Assembly (NCBI GenBank): GCA_023252065.1
Contig: JAHEXO010000116.1
Span: forward strand, 1 to 6,984
Source: Nocardioides sp.
GTDB taxonomy: Bacteria; Actinomycetota; Actinomycetes; Propionibacteriales; Nocardioidaceae
Reading direction: 5' to 3'
Length of the DNA: 6,984 nucleotides
Made by a program: the position numbers and the translations under genes. The notes under the pieces are model-generated. The model ran no database searches. It was given only the letters and a program-made list of their open reading frames with translations, and had not been told where the DNA came from. This document shows positions 1 to 5,743 of this stretch, in pieces (position 1 is the first letter of the stretch; the number at the start of each line of letters is the position of its first letter).

Positions 1-259
1 CGCCTTCCTCGGACTGGGCCTGTCGGGCAACGGCACCACCGTGCAGTACGCCTACCCGGGCACGCCGGTCGCTCGCGTCGGCATCGCCGCCGGGGCCACG
101 ATCACCAAGATCGGCGGCACCTCGGTGAGCACCGCGGCCGGCTTGAAGAAGGTCATCCAGACCTACTCCCCCGGCGACCAGGTGCAGCTCACCTGGACCG
201 ACGCCGCAGGATCCAGCCACACCGCCACGGCGACGCTGATCAAGGGTCCTATTGCGTGA
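1..259 (+). CDS. HtrA-like serine protease, C-terminal PDZ domain (5' partial)
   Basis: This is the 3' end of a gene that begins outside the window. The frame is open from base 2 and stops with TGA at 257-259, leaving 85 visible residues. They read as one PDZ domain: the carboxylate-binding loop appears as FLGLGLSG, followed by the segment PGTPVARVGIAAGATITKIGG, which matches the usual 'PA..AGL..GD.I..i.G' core, then TAAGLKKVIQTYSPGDQVQLTW, matching the helix and final strand of the fold. In actinobacteria a single C-terminal PDZ like this usually sits on a trypsin-like HtrA/DegP protease, anchored or secreted, that degrades or processes misfolded envelope proteins. The catalytic domain is not in the window, so the protease call is inference from the PDZ type and position. 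The 'D' usually found in the AGD turn is replaced by A (AAGATI). A near-perfect terminator hairpin follows immediately, so this gene probably ends its transcript here. Confidence 0.75.
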   Translation, partial: AFLGLGLSGNGTTVQYAYPGTPVARVGIAAGATITKIGGTSVSTAAGLKKVIQTYSPGDQVQLTWTDAAGSSHTATATLIKGPIA

Positions 260-261
260 CC

Positions 262-307
262 GGGAGGCAGTCGTGCATCGTGTTCATCGAGACCACGACT
301 GCCTCCC
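262..307 (+). terminator. Perfect 14-bp hairpin after the PDZ gene
   Basis: Bases 262-275 are exactly reverse-complementary to 294-307, with an 18-nt loop, and the first arm starts 3 nt after the TGA stop. There is no T-run after the stem; a run of C follows instead. This is the common form of actinobacterial hairpin terminators lacking a U-tract. The position and symmetry make a transcription terminator the best explanation. A 3'-end stabilising stem is the alternative. Confidence 0.75.
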
Positions 308-408
308 CCCCAACGGGGAGCAGGTGCTCCAGGTTTGAACGATCGGACCGCAGGGAACGTGACTCCTACGTCGGCCGGCGTGGCTCAGACGCCGTCCGGT
401 ACTCCTGC

Positions 409-413
409 GAGGA
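409..413 (+). promoter_or_regulatory. Shine-Dalgarno for the membrane miniprotein
   Basis: GAGGA lies 7 nt before the ATG at 421. A second in-frame ATG at 415 is only 1 nt from the same motif, too close to use it. This decides the start at 421. Confidence 0.55.
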
Positions 414-420
414 AATGCCC

Positions 421-597
421 ATGTCCAACCTGATGATCGCCAACGTCCTGCTCACCATCTCGATTCTCTGCATGGTCGCCTGTGTGTCGGCGGGCATGCC
501 GTTGATGTTCCTCTACTCCACGGCAGCCACCGCCCTGGCGGGTGCGGTGCGCCACCAGCAGCTCCCGCACGACAAGAAGGCCGGCCGCCGCGACTGA
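421..597 (+). CDS. Small membrane protein of unknown function (58 aa)
   Basis: I do not recognise a family. The protein is 58 residues. It has a hydrophobic stretch at about residues 5-23 (MIANVLLTISILCMVACVS), a short break with Gly-Met-Pro at 25-27, a second weaker hydrophobic stretch at about 28-43, and a short charged tail ending in KKAGRRD. That layout suggests one or two membrane passes with the basic tail inside the cytoplasm by the positive-inside rule. The start at 421 is supported by GAGGA 7 nt upstream. Extending the frame back to 256 would run through the terminator hairpin and give an unlikely Arg/Ser-rich leader. The osmC gene begins 51 nt after the stop on the same strand, so the two may share a transcript. 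It could be a chance ORF, but the good ribosome binding site and the sudden change to hydrophobic codons at the start favour a real gene. Confidence 0.55.
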   Translation: MSNLMIANVLLTISILCMVACVSAGMPLMFLYSTAATALAGAVRHQQLPHDKKAGRRD

Positions 598-648
598 GGT
601 CTCCGGCCCTGCGCGGCCCGACCGGCACGGACCCCCGACGGAGGACCT

Positions 649-1089
649 ATGCCCACCCGTACTGCCCGCACCGCCTGGACCGGATCCCTCGAGCAGGGCA
701 CCGGCCAGGTCGAGCTCACCAGTTCACAGCTCGCGACGTACGATGTGTCGTTTCCCAAGCGGGCGGCCGACGACGCCGACGGCACCACCAGCCCGGAAGA
801 GCTCGTCGCAGCGGCCCACTCGTCCTGCTACGCGATGCAGCTCTCCGCCGTCCTCGCCCAGGCAGGAGGCACTCCCGTCGCCCTCGACGTGCAGGCTGAC
901 GTGACGCTGGGGCCTGATCCGGCCGGAGGCTTCAGGCTGACCGGCATCGCCCTCACCGTGCGCGGCGAGGTCGAGGGCCTGGACGCCGAGGGCTTCGAGA
1001 AGGCGGCCCAGGAGGCCAAGGCGACCTGCCCGGTCAGCAAAGCACTCACCGGCGTCGACATCACCTTGGACGCGGCGCTCGAGCGCTGA
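649..1089 (+). CDS. osmC: OsmC-family peroxiredoxin
   Basis: The product is 146 residues, close to the usual OsmC length of about 140. OsmC/Ohr proteins are cytoplasmic homodimers that reduce organic hydroperoxides with a pair of reactive cysteines, one pair per active site at the dimer interface. Both are present: Cys60 in SPEELVAAAHSSCYAM (residues 48-63) and Cys127 in ATCPVSKALTG (125-135). The acidic residues Glu50/Glu51 just before the first cysteine and Arg38 before the DGTTSP segment match the supporting active-site positions of the family. The N-terminal part (WTGSLEQGTGQVEL) is the typical OsmC beta-hairpin. The 'SPEELVAAAHSSCYAM...CPVSKAL' pattern fits the OsmC branch better than Ohr, which has different spacing and flanks; this is a judgement by eye. 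The start is ATG with GGAGGA at 640-645. No regulator gene is adjacent. It runs tail to tail into the minus-strand block, with 4 nt between stop codons. Confidence 0.93.
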   Translation: MPTRTARTAWTGSLEQGTGQVELTSSQLATYDVSFPKRAADDADGTTSPEELVAAAHSSCYAMQLSAVLAQAGGTPVALDVQADVTLGPDPAGGFRLTGIALTVRGEVEGLDAEGFEKAAQEAKATCPVSKALTGVDITLDAALER

Positions 1090-1093
1090 ACCC

Positions 1094-2086
1094 CTACCTC
1101 ACCGCCGCGCTGTCCTTCGACACCTTCAACGGCGAGGTGTCGACCGCGACGAACTGCCGCGCCGGGATCTGCTTGAGCTGGTCGATGAAGGCGATCGGCC
1201 AGTGCGCGTTCTGCTCCCCCTGGAAGTACCACGGCGAGCCGTTGTCGGCGAGCACCAGCCCGTAGGTCTTCATCGCCTTCACCACCGCCATCGCCCGCGG
1301 CCCGAACCCGGACGGGTGGTAGCTCGCCTTCAGCCGGAAGCGGGCCCCCATCGGTGGGTAGCTCCAGCTCGTCCTGGAGCCGGCGTCGTGGCGGGCCGGC
1401 CACAGGTGGTGCTCGGAGGTGATGTCGGTGGTGAACCTGATGGCGTGGTCGACGCGGAAGTGCTTGACCTCGTTCCAGCGCAGCAGGCCGGGGAGGATCG
1501 GCAGGCCGGCGGCGTCGGCCGACGTCCAGGTGTCGGGGCGGAGCTTGTTGGACGTCAGCGACCAGATCGCGCCAGACCCGGCGTACCACTTCCCGCTGCG
1601 CTGCCGGGTCGCGAAGGTCTCGTAGAGCCGGCACACGCCCTTGTCGACGATGATCGCGTGCCGGTCACCCGTGGAGCGCCGACCGCCTTCGATCCGGGTG
1701 TCGGAGCCCAGCGGATAGCGCGAGCGGTCGCTCTCGCTCGCGTAGTCGAAGTGCACGCGGACCCGGGGGTGGCTGTGGCCGACGACGGTGATCGGGATGC
1801 CGTAGTTGGGCCCGTCACCGAACGACGGCCCGAAGTCCGGGTGCAGGTCGAGCCCCGTCGACATGTGCGAGAGCCAGGCAGCGCTGCGCTTGGCGACCGG
1901 GAGCGAGCGGATGTCGGCGTGCCAGTAGTTGTTCGCCGGGAAGACGTGGCACGACGTGCCCACCACCGGCGCCTTCTGGGCGCTGGGCTGCGCGGCGTCG
2001 CGGGCCTCCGCCACGGAGACGGCGTACGCCGTGCCGGTGGCGGCCAGCACGCCGGCCAGGCTCAGGCCCAGCAGCCGCGTCCTCAT
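1094..2086 (-). CDS. Secreted protein of unknown function, coupled to the LysE-type exporter
   Basis: The protein is 330 residues with a clear Sec signal peptide: MRTR, a hydrophobic core at about residues 5-20, and a probable cut after Ala22 (TAYA). The mature part begins near CHVFPANNYWHADIRSLPV (46-64), followed by LHPDFG (81-86), YGIPITVV (95-102), HFDYASESD (112-120), DRHAIIVDKGVCRLYE (141-156), GSGAIWSLTSN (170-180), TSADAAGLPILPGLLR (188-203), HAIRFT (214-219) and ADNGSPWYFQG (280-290). I believe this pattern belongs to a scattered family of exported bacterial proteins without an assigned function, but I cannot name a domain or a reaction. After the signal peptide only two cysteines remain (46 and 152), which could form a disulfide. 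The ATG at 2086 overlaps the LysE stop as TGATG and is directly followed by the signal peptide. A longer reading from 2239 would add 51 low-complexity residues read out of frame through LysE, so it is rejected. No strong ribosome site is seen, consistent with translation by coupling. Confidence 0.85.
   Translation of the reverse strand: MRTRLLGLSLAGVLAATGTAYAVSVAEARDAAQPSAQKAPVVGTSCHVFPANNYWHADIRSLPVAKRSAAWLSHMSTGLDLHPDFGPSFGDGPNYGIPITVVGHSHPRVRVHFDYASESDRSRYPLGSDTRIEGGRRSTGDRHAIIVDKGVCRLYETFATRQRSGKWYAGSGAIWSLTSNKLRPDTWTSADAAGLPILPGLLRWNEVKHFRVDHAIRFTTDITSEHHLWPARHDAGSRTSWSYPPMGARFRLKASYHPSGFGPRAMAVVKAMKTYGLVLADNGSPWYFQGEQNAHWPIAFIDQLKQIPARQFVAVDTSPLKVSKDSAAVR
1117..1143. terminator. 9-bp inverted repeat just beyond the osmC stop
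   Basis: Bases 1117-1125 (TCGACACCT) are exactly reverse-complementary to 1135-1143, with a 9-nt loop. The stem begins 27 nt after the osmC stop and lies inside the last codons of the opposing secreted-protein gene. With only 4 nt between the two stop codons there is no free spacer, so any osmC terminator has to lie inside the neighbour. There is no T-run on either strand. This is a candidate terminator by position and symmetry only. Confidence 0.4.
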
Positions 2087-2742
2087 CAGGTGTCCGCCCT
2101 GCCCGCGACCGCCACGGCCATGCCGAGGCTGATCATCGACACCCCGCCGACCGTGCCGAGCGCCTTGCCCCGGCTCGGGGAGGCGTTGAACCACCGCCTG
2201 AGCTGGCCGGCCGCGACCGCCCAGATGCTGTCGCAACACATCCCCAGCACGAAGGCGATCAGGCCGAGCAGGAACATCTGCAGCGGCACCCGGCCCCGGG
2301 TGGGCTCGACGAACTGCGGGAGCAGCGCCACGAACATCACGTAGAGCTTGGGATTGGTGAACCCGACCAGGAAGCCCTGCCTGAGGGCGGTCGTCGGCCG
2401 CAGCGGCGCGGTGGTGCGGGAGCCGGACTCCGCGACCCTGATCGCACGCCGGTGGCGCAGGGCCTGGACCCCGAGGAACACCAGGTAGGCCGCGCCGCCC
2501 AGCTTGACGACCTCGTAGAGCACCTCCGAGGTGGCCACCAGCTCACCCAGCCCCAGCACCACCAGCAGCAGCGCCAGGAGCAGTCCGAAGGAGTTGCCGA
2601 CGACGGTCATCAGGGCGACGCCGCGTCCGTAGGTGAGCGCGCGGCTGATCGTGAACACGACGCTCGGGCCGGGGATCGCCATCACCACGAGCGCGACCAA
2701 GCCGAAGCCGAGCACCTGATGCAGCGTGACCATGCCGGGCAT
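2086..2742 (-). CDS. LysE/RhtB-family amino acid exporter
   Basis: The product is 218 residues, the normal length for this family of six-helix inner-membrane exporters that release amino acids or related small metabolites using the proton gradient. Hydrophobic segments are visible at about residues 8-30, 41-66, 77-96, 121-145, 152-180 and 194-213. Family hallmarks are the MAIPGPSVVF motif (21-30) in the first helix and RQGFLVGFTNPKLYVMF (121-137) before the fourth. A charged linker, RHRRAIRVAESGSR (96-109), connects the two halves. The substrate cannot be read from sequence. Start choice is uncertain: ATG 2742 has a weak GTGAG 3 nt upstream, and ATG 2733, three codons later, has nothing better. 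It lies 44 nt downstream of der. Its stop overlaps the start of the secreted protein by one base, so the two are probably translated together. Confidence 0.9.
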   Translation of the reverse strand: MPGMVTLHQVLGFGLVALVVMAIPGPSVVFTISRALTYGRGVALMTVVGNSFGLLLALLLVVLGLGELVATSEVLYEVVKLGGAAYLVFLGVQALRHRRAIRVAESGSRTTAPLRPTTALRQGFLVGFTNPKLYVMFVALLPQFVEPTRGRVPLQMFLLGLIAFVLGMCCDSIWAVAAGQLRRWFNASPSRGKALGTVGGVSMISLGMAVAVAGRADT

Positions 2743-2781
2743 GGTCTCACGCAGCGTTGGGCGGATGCGGGTGGTTTGCGG

Positions 2782-2814
2782 GCGCGTCAGCGCTTACGGC
2801 GCTCGCGGACGCGC
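2782..2814 (-). terminator. GC-rich hairpin across the der stop codon
   Basis: On the minus strand this reads as a stem of 7 bp (GCGCGTC at 2782-2788 with GACGCGC at 2808-2814) continued by 5 bp (AGCGC at 2789-2793 with GCGCT at 2799-2803), with a 5-nt loop and one 4-nt bulge. It includes the der TGA at 2787-2789. No T-run follows. It could be a partial terminator, an RNA-processing or stabilising stem between der and the LysE gene, or a by-product of Arg-rich GC-rich codons at the der C-terminus. Confidence 0.35.
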
Positions 2815-4133
2815 TGGGTGAGCACGATCGGCGTACCGACGAACCCGAAGTCCTCGCGCAGCCGGCGCTCGATGAAGCGCTCGTAGCCCGCGTCGAGCCG
2901 GCCCGAGGTGAACAGCACGAACGTCGGCGGTGCCACCGACGACTGGGTGCCGAAGAGGATCTTGGGCTGCTTGCCGCTGCGCACGGGGTGGGGGTGCTCG
3001 GCGACCAGGCGCCCGAGGAACGCGTTGAACGCGCCCGTCGAGACCCGCGTCTCCCAGCCCTGGAGGGCCTTGTCGAGCGCGGGCACGAGGCGGTCGACGT
3101 GCCAGCCGGTTCGCGCGGTCACGTTGATCCGCGGCGCCCACTGCACCTGGACGAGGTCGCGCTCGATCTCCCGCTCGAGGTAGTGACGGCGGTCGTCGTC
3201 GACGAGGTCCCACTTGTTGAACGCGATCACCAGGGCGCGCCCAGCGTCGCGGACCGTCTGGAGGATCCGCACGTCCTGCTCGGAGATGGACTCGGAGGCG
3301 TCGAGCACCAGGACCGCCACCTCGGCCCGGTCGATGGCGGTCGTCGTCCGCAGGGAGGCGTAGTACTCGTGGCCCGAGGCCTCCTTGACCCGCTTGCGGA
3401 TGCCCGCGGTGTCGATGAACCGCCACTCGCGGCCGCCCATCGTGATCAGCTCGTCGACCGGGTCGACGGTCGTGCCGGCGACGGAGTCGACGACCACACG
3501 CTCGGCGCCGGCCAGCCGGTTGAGCAGCGACGACTTGCCGACGTTGGGCTTGCCGACGAGCGCGACCCGGCGCGGGCCGGCCGGCTCCCCGAAGGACTGC
3601 TCGGGCGGGTCGGGCAGCACGGCGAGGACGGCGTCGAGCAGGTCGCCGGAGCCGCGGCCGTGCAGCGCCGAGACCGGCACCGGCTCGCCGAGCCCCAGGT
3701 TCCACAGCCCGTAGGCCTCGGTCTCGGTGCGCTGGTCGTCGACCTTGTTGGCCGCCAGCACCACCGGCTTCTTGGACGCGCGCAGCACGCGGACCACCGC
3801 CTCGTCGGCGTCGGTGATGCCCACGGTCGCGTCGACCACGAACAGCACGGCGTCGGCCAGCGTCACCGCGACCTCGGCCTGCTCCTTGATCCGCTCGGCC
3901 ATGCCGCGGGCGTCGGGGTCCCAGCCGCCGGTGTCGACCACGGTGAACGCGCGGCCGGCCCAGGTCGCGTCGTAGGAGACCCGGTCGCGGGTGACGCCGG
4001 GGACGTCCTCGACGACGGCCTCGCGGCGGCCCAGGATCCGGTTGACCAGGGTGGACTTGCCGACGTTGGGACGGCCGACGACCGCGAGCACGGGCAGCGG
4101 CCCGGTCACGGTGTCCGGGGGCGCTTCGGTCAT
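2787..4133 (-). CDS. der: Ribosome assembly GTPase Der (EngA)
   Basis: Der is an essential GTPase with two tandem G domains that binds the maturing 50S ribosomal subunit. The protein is 448 residues, the usual size. The first G domain shows GRPNVGKST (20-28, P-loop), DTGGW (67-71) and NKVD (129-132). The second shows GKPNVGKSS (194-202), DTAGIRKR (241-248) and NKWD (306-309). The KH-like domain that contacts rRNA covers about 361-448, beginning [13 protein letters not shown] and ending in the basic tail RVRERRKR. All nucleotide-binding motifs are intact. A short Pro/Thr-rich leader (1-13) precedes the first strand. The ATG at 4133 has AGGAG 5 nt upstream and overlaps the acyltransferase stop by 4 nt (ATGA), so the start is well fixed and translation is probably coupled. 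Longer readings back to 4772 are only the acyltransferase gene read in another frame. Confidence 0.97.
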   Translation of the reverse strand: MTEAPPDTVTGPLPVLAVVGRPNVGKSTLVNRILGRREAVVEDVPGVTRDRVSYDATWAGRAFTVVDTGGWDPDARGMAERIKEQAEVAVTLADAVLFVVDATVGITDADEAVVRVLRASKKPVVLAANKVDDQRTETEAYGLWNLGLGEPVPVSALHGRGSGDLLDAVLAVLPDPPEQSFGEPAGPRRVALVGKPNVGKSSLLNRLAGAERVVVDSVAGTTVDPVDELITMGGREWRFIDTAGIRKRVKEASGHEYYASLRTTTAIDRAEVAVLVLDASESISEQDVRILQTVRDAGRALVIAFNKWDLVDDDRRHYLEREIERDLVQVQWAPRINVTARTGWHVDRLVPALDKALQGWETRVSTGAFNAFLGRLVAEHPHPVRSGKQPKILFGTQSSVAPPTFVLFTSGRLDAGYERFIERRLREDFGFVGTPIVLTQRVRERRKR

Positions 4134-4849
4134 GAGATCTCCTGTGCTTCGTCGAGTGGGATGGCGCCCGGCAGGCGCTGGCCGGTCGACGCGAGACCCG
4201 CGTCGAGCTCGGCGCGCATCCGGGCGTGCAGGGCGTCGGCGGTCGCGGCCACCTGGGCCTTGGTCCGGGGCCATGGCTGGGCATGCACGCGGAACGGCGC
4301 GCCGTACACGAGGTCGATGCGGGTGCCGGGCTCGGGCAGCGCGTTCTTGCCGCCACCGGCCGGGCGGGTGCCGTACATCATCAAGGGGACGATCGGAGCG
4401 CCCGTCACGAGCGCGAGGTACGCCGCGCCGTTGCGGAAGCGGGTCAGGTCGCCCGCGCCACGGTTGCCCTCGGGGAAGATCCCGACCGCTCCCCCGTGCT
4501 CGAGCACGTGCAGACATGTGCGGATCGCGCGCAGGTCGGTGCGGGTGCGGTCGAGCTCGATCTGGCCGGCTTGCTGGAGGAACCGGCCGAGCCGGCCGCG
4601 GAACATCTCCTCCTTGGTCAGCGCATGCACCGGCCGGGGTCCGAAGATGGCCAGCAGCGGGCCGTCGATGACACCGGTGTGGTTGGCCGCGACGATGACC
4701 GGCCCCTGCGGCGGCACGTGCCCGACACCGTGCTCGCGCACGTCGTAGCGACGCCGGATCAGCCACCGGCACGTCGAGCGCGCCCCGTGGAGCAGCCAGG
4801 TCGGTGGGTGGTGCGCAGGACCGGTGGCGGCGCGGACCGCCGGGTTCAC
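4130..4849 (-). CDS. plsC: PlsC-type lysophospholipid acyltransferase
   Basis: The protein is 239 residues and belongs to the PlsC/LPLAT superfamily, membrane-associated enzymes that move an acyl group from acyl-CoA or acyl-ACP onto 1-acylglycerol-3-phosphate to make phosphatidic acid. The catalytic HX4D motif is seen as NHTGVID (His57, Asp62). The acceptor-binding motif is FPEGNRG (125-131, with N in place of the common T/S). The fourth block is [10 protein letters not shown] (151-160). No strong membrane-spanning helix is apparent, so attachment is probably peripheral. The start is GTG at 4849, overlapping the cmk stop as GTGA, with GAGG 7 nt upstream. The gene lies between cmk and der with 4-nt overlaps at both ends, a common actinobacterial arrangement. 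The exact acceptor lipid cannot be read from sequence, so the symbol reflects family membership and the other actinobacterial PlsC paralogues remain possible. Confidence 0.92.
   Translation of the reverse strand: MNPAVRAATGPAHHPPTWLLHGARSTCRWLIRRRYDVREHGVGHVPPQGPVIVAANHTGVIDGPLLAIFGPRPVHALTKEEMFRGRLGRFLQQAGQIELDRTRTDLRAIRTCLHVLEHGGAVGIFPEGNRGAGDLTRFRNGAAYLALVTGAPIVPLMMYGTRPAGGGKNALPEPGTRIDLVYGAPFRVHAQPWPRTKAQVAATADALHARMRAELDAGLASTGQRLPGAIPLDEAQEIS
4139..4143 (-). promoter_or_regulatory. Shine-Dalgarno of der
   Basis: Minus-strand AGGAG sits 5 nt before the ATG at 4133, inside the last codons of the acyltransferase gene. It fixes the der start and shows that der has its own strong ribosome site besides the ATGA coupling. 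Confidence 0.75.
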
Positions 4850-5529
4850 GAGGCCGCCTCGACCATCCCGACGATGAGGTCGACGACCTCGTCCAGGGTG
4901 TACGGCGTGGTGTCGAGGTGGACGGCCCCGTCGGCCATGGTGAGGGGCGAGGTGGTGCGGGTGGAGTCGATCTGGTCGCGGGCGAGCAGCGACGACTCGG
5001 TGGCGGCGAGGTCGGACCCGCCCTCCTCCGCGGCGCGGCGCTGGGCGCGGGCGGCAGCGTCGGCGGTCAGGTACACCTTGACGTCGGCGTCGGGCGCGAC
5101 CGTCGACCCGATGTCGCGACCCTCGACGACGATGCCGGGCCCGCTGAGCGACGCGGCGATGACCTCACGCTGCAGGTCGAGCAGGCGGGCGCGCACCTGG
5201 GGCACCGCACTGACCTGCGACACCGCGCCGGTCACCTCGGGCGTGCGGATCGCGGCGGCCACGTCGACCCCGTCGACGGTGATCGTCGGGGCGGCCGGAT
5301 CGGTGCCGGAGGCGATGGTCGGCTCGCAGCAGCGGGCGGCCACCGCCGTGGGGTCGTCGACCGGCACGTCGTAGCGCAGCATCCACCACGTGATGGCGCG
5401 ATACATCGCACCGGTGTCGAGGTAGCGCAGGCCGAGGCGGGTCGCGACGCCACGTGACGTGCTCGACTTCCCCGAGCCGGACGGTCCGTCGATCGCCACG
5501 ACCACGCCGGTGCGTGCGGGAGCGCTCAC
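4846..5529 (-). CDS. cmk: Cytidylate kinase
   Basis: Cmk is a cytoplasmic enzyme that phosphorylates CMP and dCMP with ATP, feeding CTP, dCTP and CDP-lipid synthesis. The protein is 227 residues, the standard length. It has the P-loop GPSGSGKSS (15-23), LDTGAMYRA (37-45) for the nucleoside site, [21 protein letters not shown] (136-156) for the substrate phosphate and NMP-binding region, and the arginine motif [13 protein letters not shown] (184-196) before HLDTT (204-208). All are intact. The GTG at 5529 is chosen because AGGA lies 7 nt upstream and the protein begins just before the first beta strand. Reading on to 5754 would add 75 disordered residues and overlap the divergent MFS start. 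It is the first gene of the minus-strand block and overlaps the acyltransferase by 4 nt. A possible -10 hexamer, TAGGCT, lies at 5599-5594. Confidence 0.96.
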   Translation of the reverse strand: MSAPARTGVVVAIDGPSGSGKSSTSRGVATRLGLRYLDTGAMYRAITWWMLRYDVPVDDPTAVAARCCEPTIASGTDPAAPTITVDGVDVAAAIRTPEVTGAVSQVSAVPQVRARLLDLQREVIAASLSGPGIVVEGRDIGSTVAPDADVKVYLTADAAARAQRRAAEEGGSDLAATESSLLARDQIDSTRTTSPLTMADGAVHLDTTPYTLDEVVDLIVGMVEAAS

Positions 5530-5536
5530 GAAACTG

Positions 5537-5540
5537 TCCT
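5537..5540 (-). promoter_or_regulatory. Shine-Dalgarno deciding the cmk start
   Basis: Minus-strand AGGA is 7 nt before the GTG at 5529. No comparable site precedes the ATG at 5754, so the shorter protein is preferred. Confidence 0.6.
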
Positions 5541-5593
5541 GACCTGTGGCTGGGGGCGGCGCCGACCCCGCAACCGGCGTCGGGCAAGCCCTC

Positions 5594-5631
5594 AGCCTAC
5601 CGGGGAGCCGGGCCCGGGGCGGATTCCCCGG
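5594..5631. promoter_or_regulatory. Possible cmk promoter with adjoining inverted repeat
   Basis: On the minus strand TAGGCT (5599-5594) fits the loose actinobacterial -10 pattern TANNNT and would place a transcript start about 55-60 nt before cmk. No recognisable -35 is seen at the usual distance (the hexamer is CCGCCC). Directly upstream is an inverted repeat, CCGGGGA at 5600-5606 with TCCCCGG at 5625-5631, enclosing the palindrome CCGGGCCCGG (5608-5617). In such GC-rich DNA the repeat may be chance. Confidence 0.25.
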
Positions 5632-5666
5632 AGCCGGCCTCCGTTTCGCAGATTCCTGGCACCGGT

Positions 5667-5692
5667 GTCGAATGCCGGCCGTGCCGTTCGAC
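5667..5692. repeat. Inverted repeat GTCGAA-N14-TTCGAC, possible operator
   Basis: The exact 6-bp arms 5667-5672 and 5687-5692 have centres 20 bp apart, about two helical turns, which suits a dimeric repressor binding one face of DNA. The site ends 51 nt before the MFS start, where a promoter would be expected. The arms are AT-richer than the surroundings. No regulator gene is in the window. Confidence 0.35.
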
Positions 5693-5712
5693 GTAGGGGT
5701 GAGAAGAGATCC

Positions 5713-5729
5713 GACCACCACTGACCACC
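5713..5729 (+). repeat. Direct repeat GACCACC, period 10 bp
   Basis: GACCACC occurs at 5713-5719 and again at 5723-5729, exactly one helical turn apart, immediately upstream of the MFS ribosome site (AAGGA at 5733-5737). It is probably inside the leader or around the transcript start. It could be a protein-binding site or chance. Confidence 0.3.
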
Positions 5730-5743
5730 GGGAAGGACCCGCG

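Noticed and set aside
376..394. 6-bp inverted repeat CGGCGT/ACGCCG before the membrane miniprotein
   Set aside because: It is short, with a 7-nt loop, and common by chance at this GC content. There is no riboswitch-like structure around it.
256..420. Upstream extension of the small membrane protein to 256
   Set aside because: It would code through the terminator hairpin, overlap the protease stop and lack a ribosome site; the ATG at 421 has one.
1075..1086. 12-bp palindrome GCGCTCGAGCGC at the end of osmC
   Set aside because: It has no usable loop and lies in codons for Ala-Leu-Glu-Arg. GC-rich DNA gives such palindromes often.
2087..2239. 51-codon N-terminal extension of the secreted protein
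   Set aside because: It is an out-of-frame reading of LysE and would bury the signal peptide inside the protein.
1202..2344. Plus-strand open frame of 380 codons opposite the secreted protein and LysE genes
   Set aside because: Its composition is typical of an antisense shadow (Arg/Val/Gly/Pro-rich), it has no motifs, and the minus strand carries a signal peptide protein and a recognisable exporter.
2743..2786. Possible tRNA or small RNA between der and lysE
   Set aside because: Only 44 nt with no cloverleaf arms; no RNA gene can fit.
2757..4748. Very long plus-strand open frame (663 codons) opposite der and the acyltransferase
   Set aside because: The translation is low-complexity and rich in Arg, Gly, Asp, His and Val with no domain. 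It is the antisense shadow of well-identified genes in GC-rich DNA.
4226..5374. Plus-strand open frame of 382 codons opposite cmk and the acyltransferase
   Set aside because: It is a shadow of two genes with intact catalytic motifs and spans their boundary.
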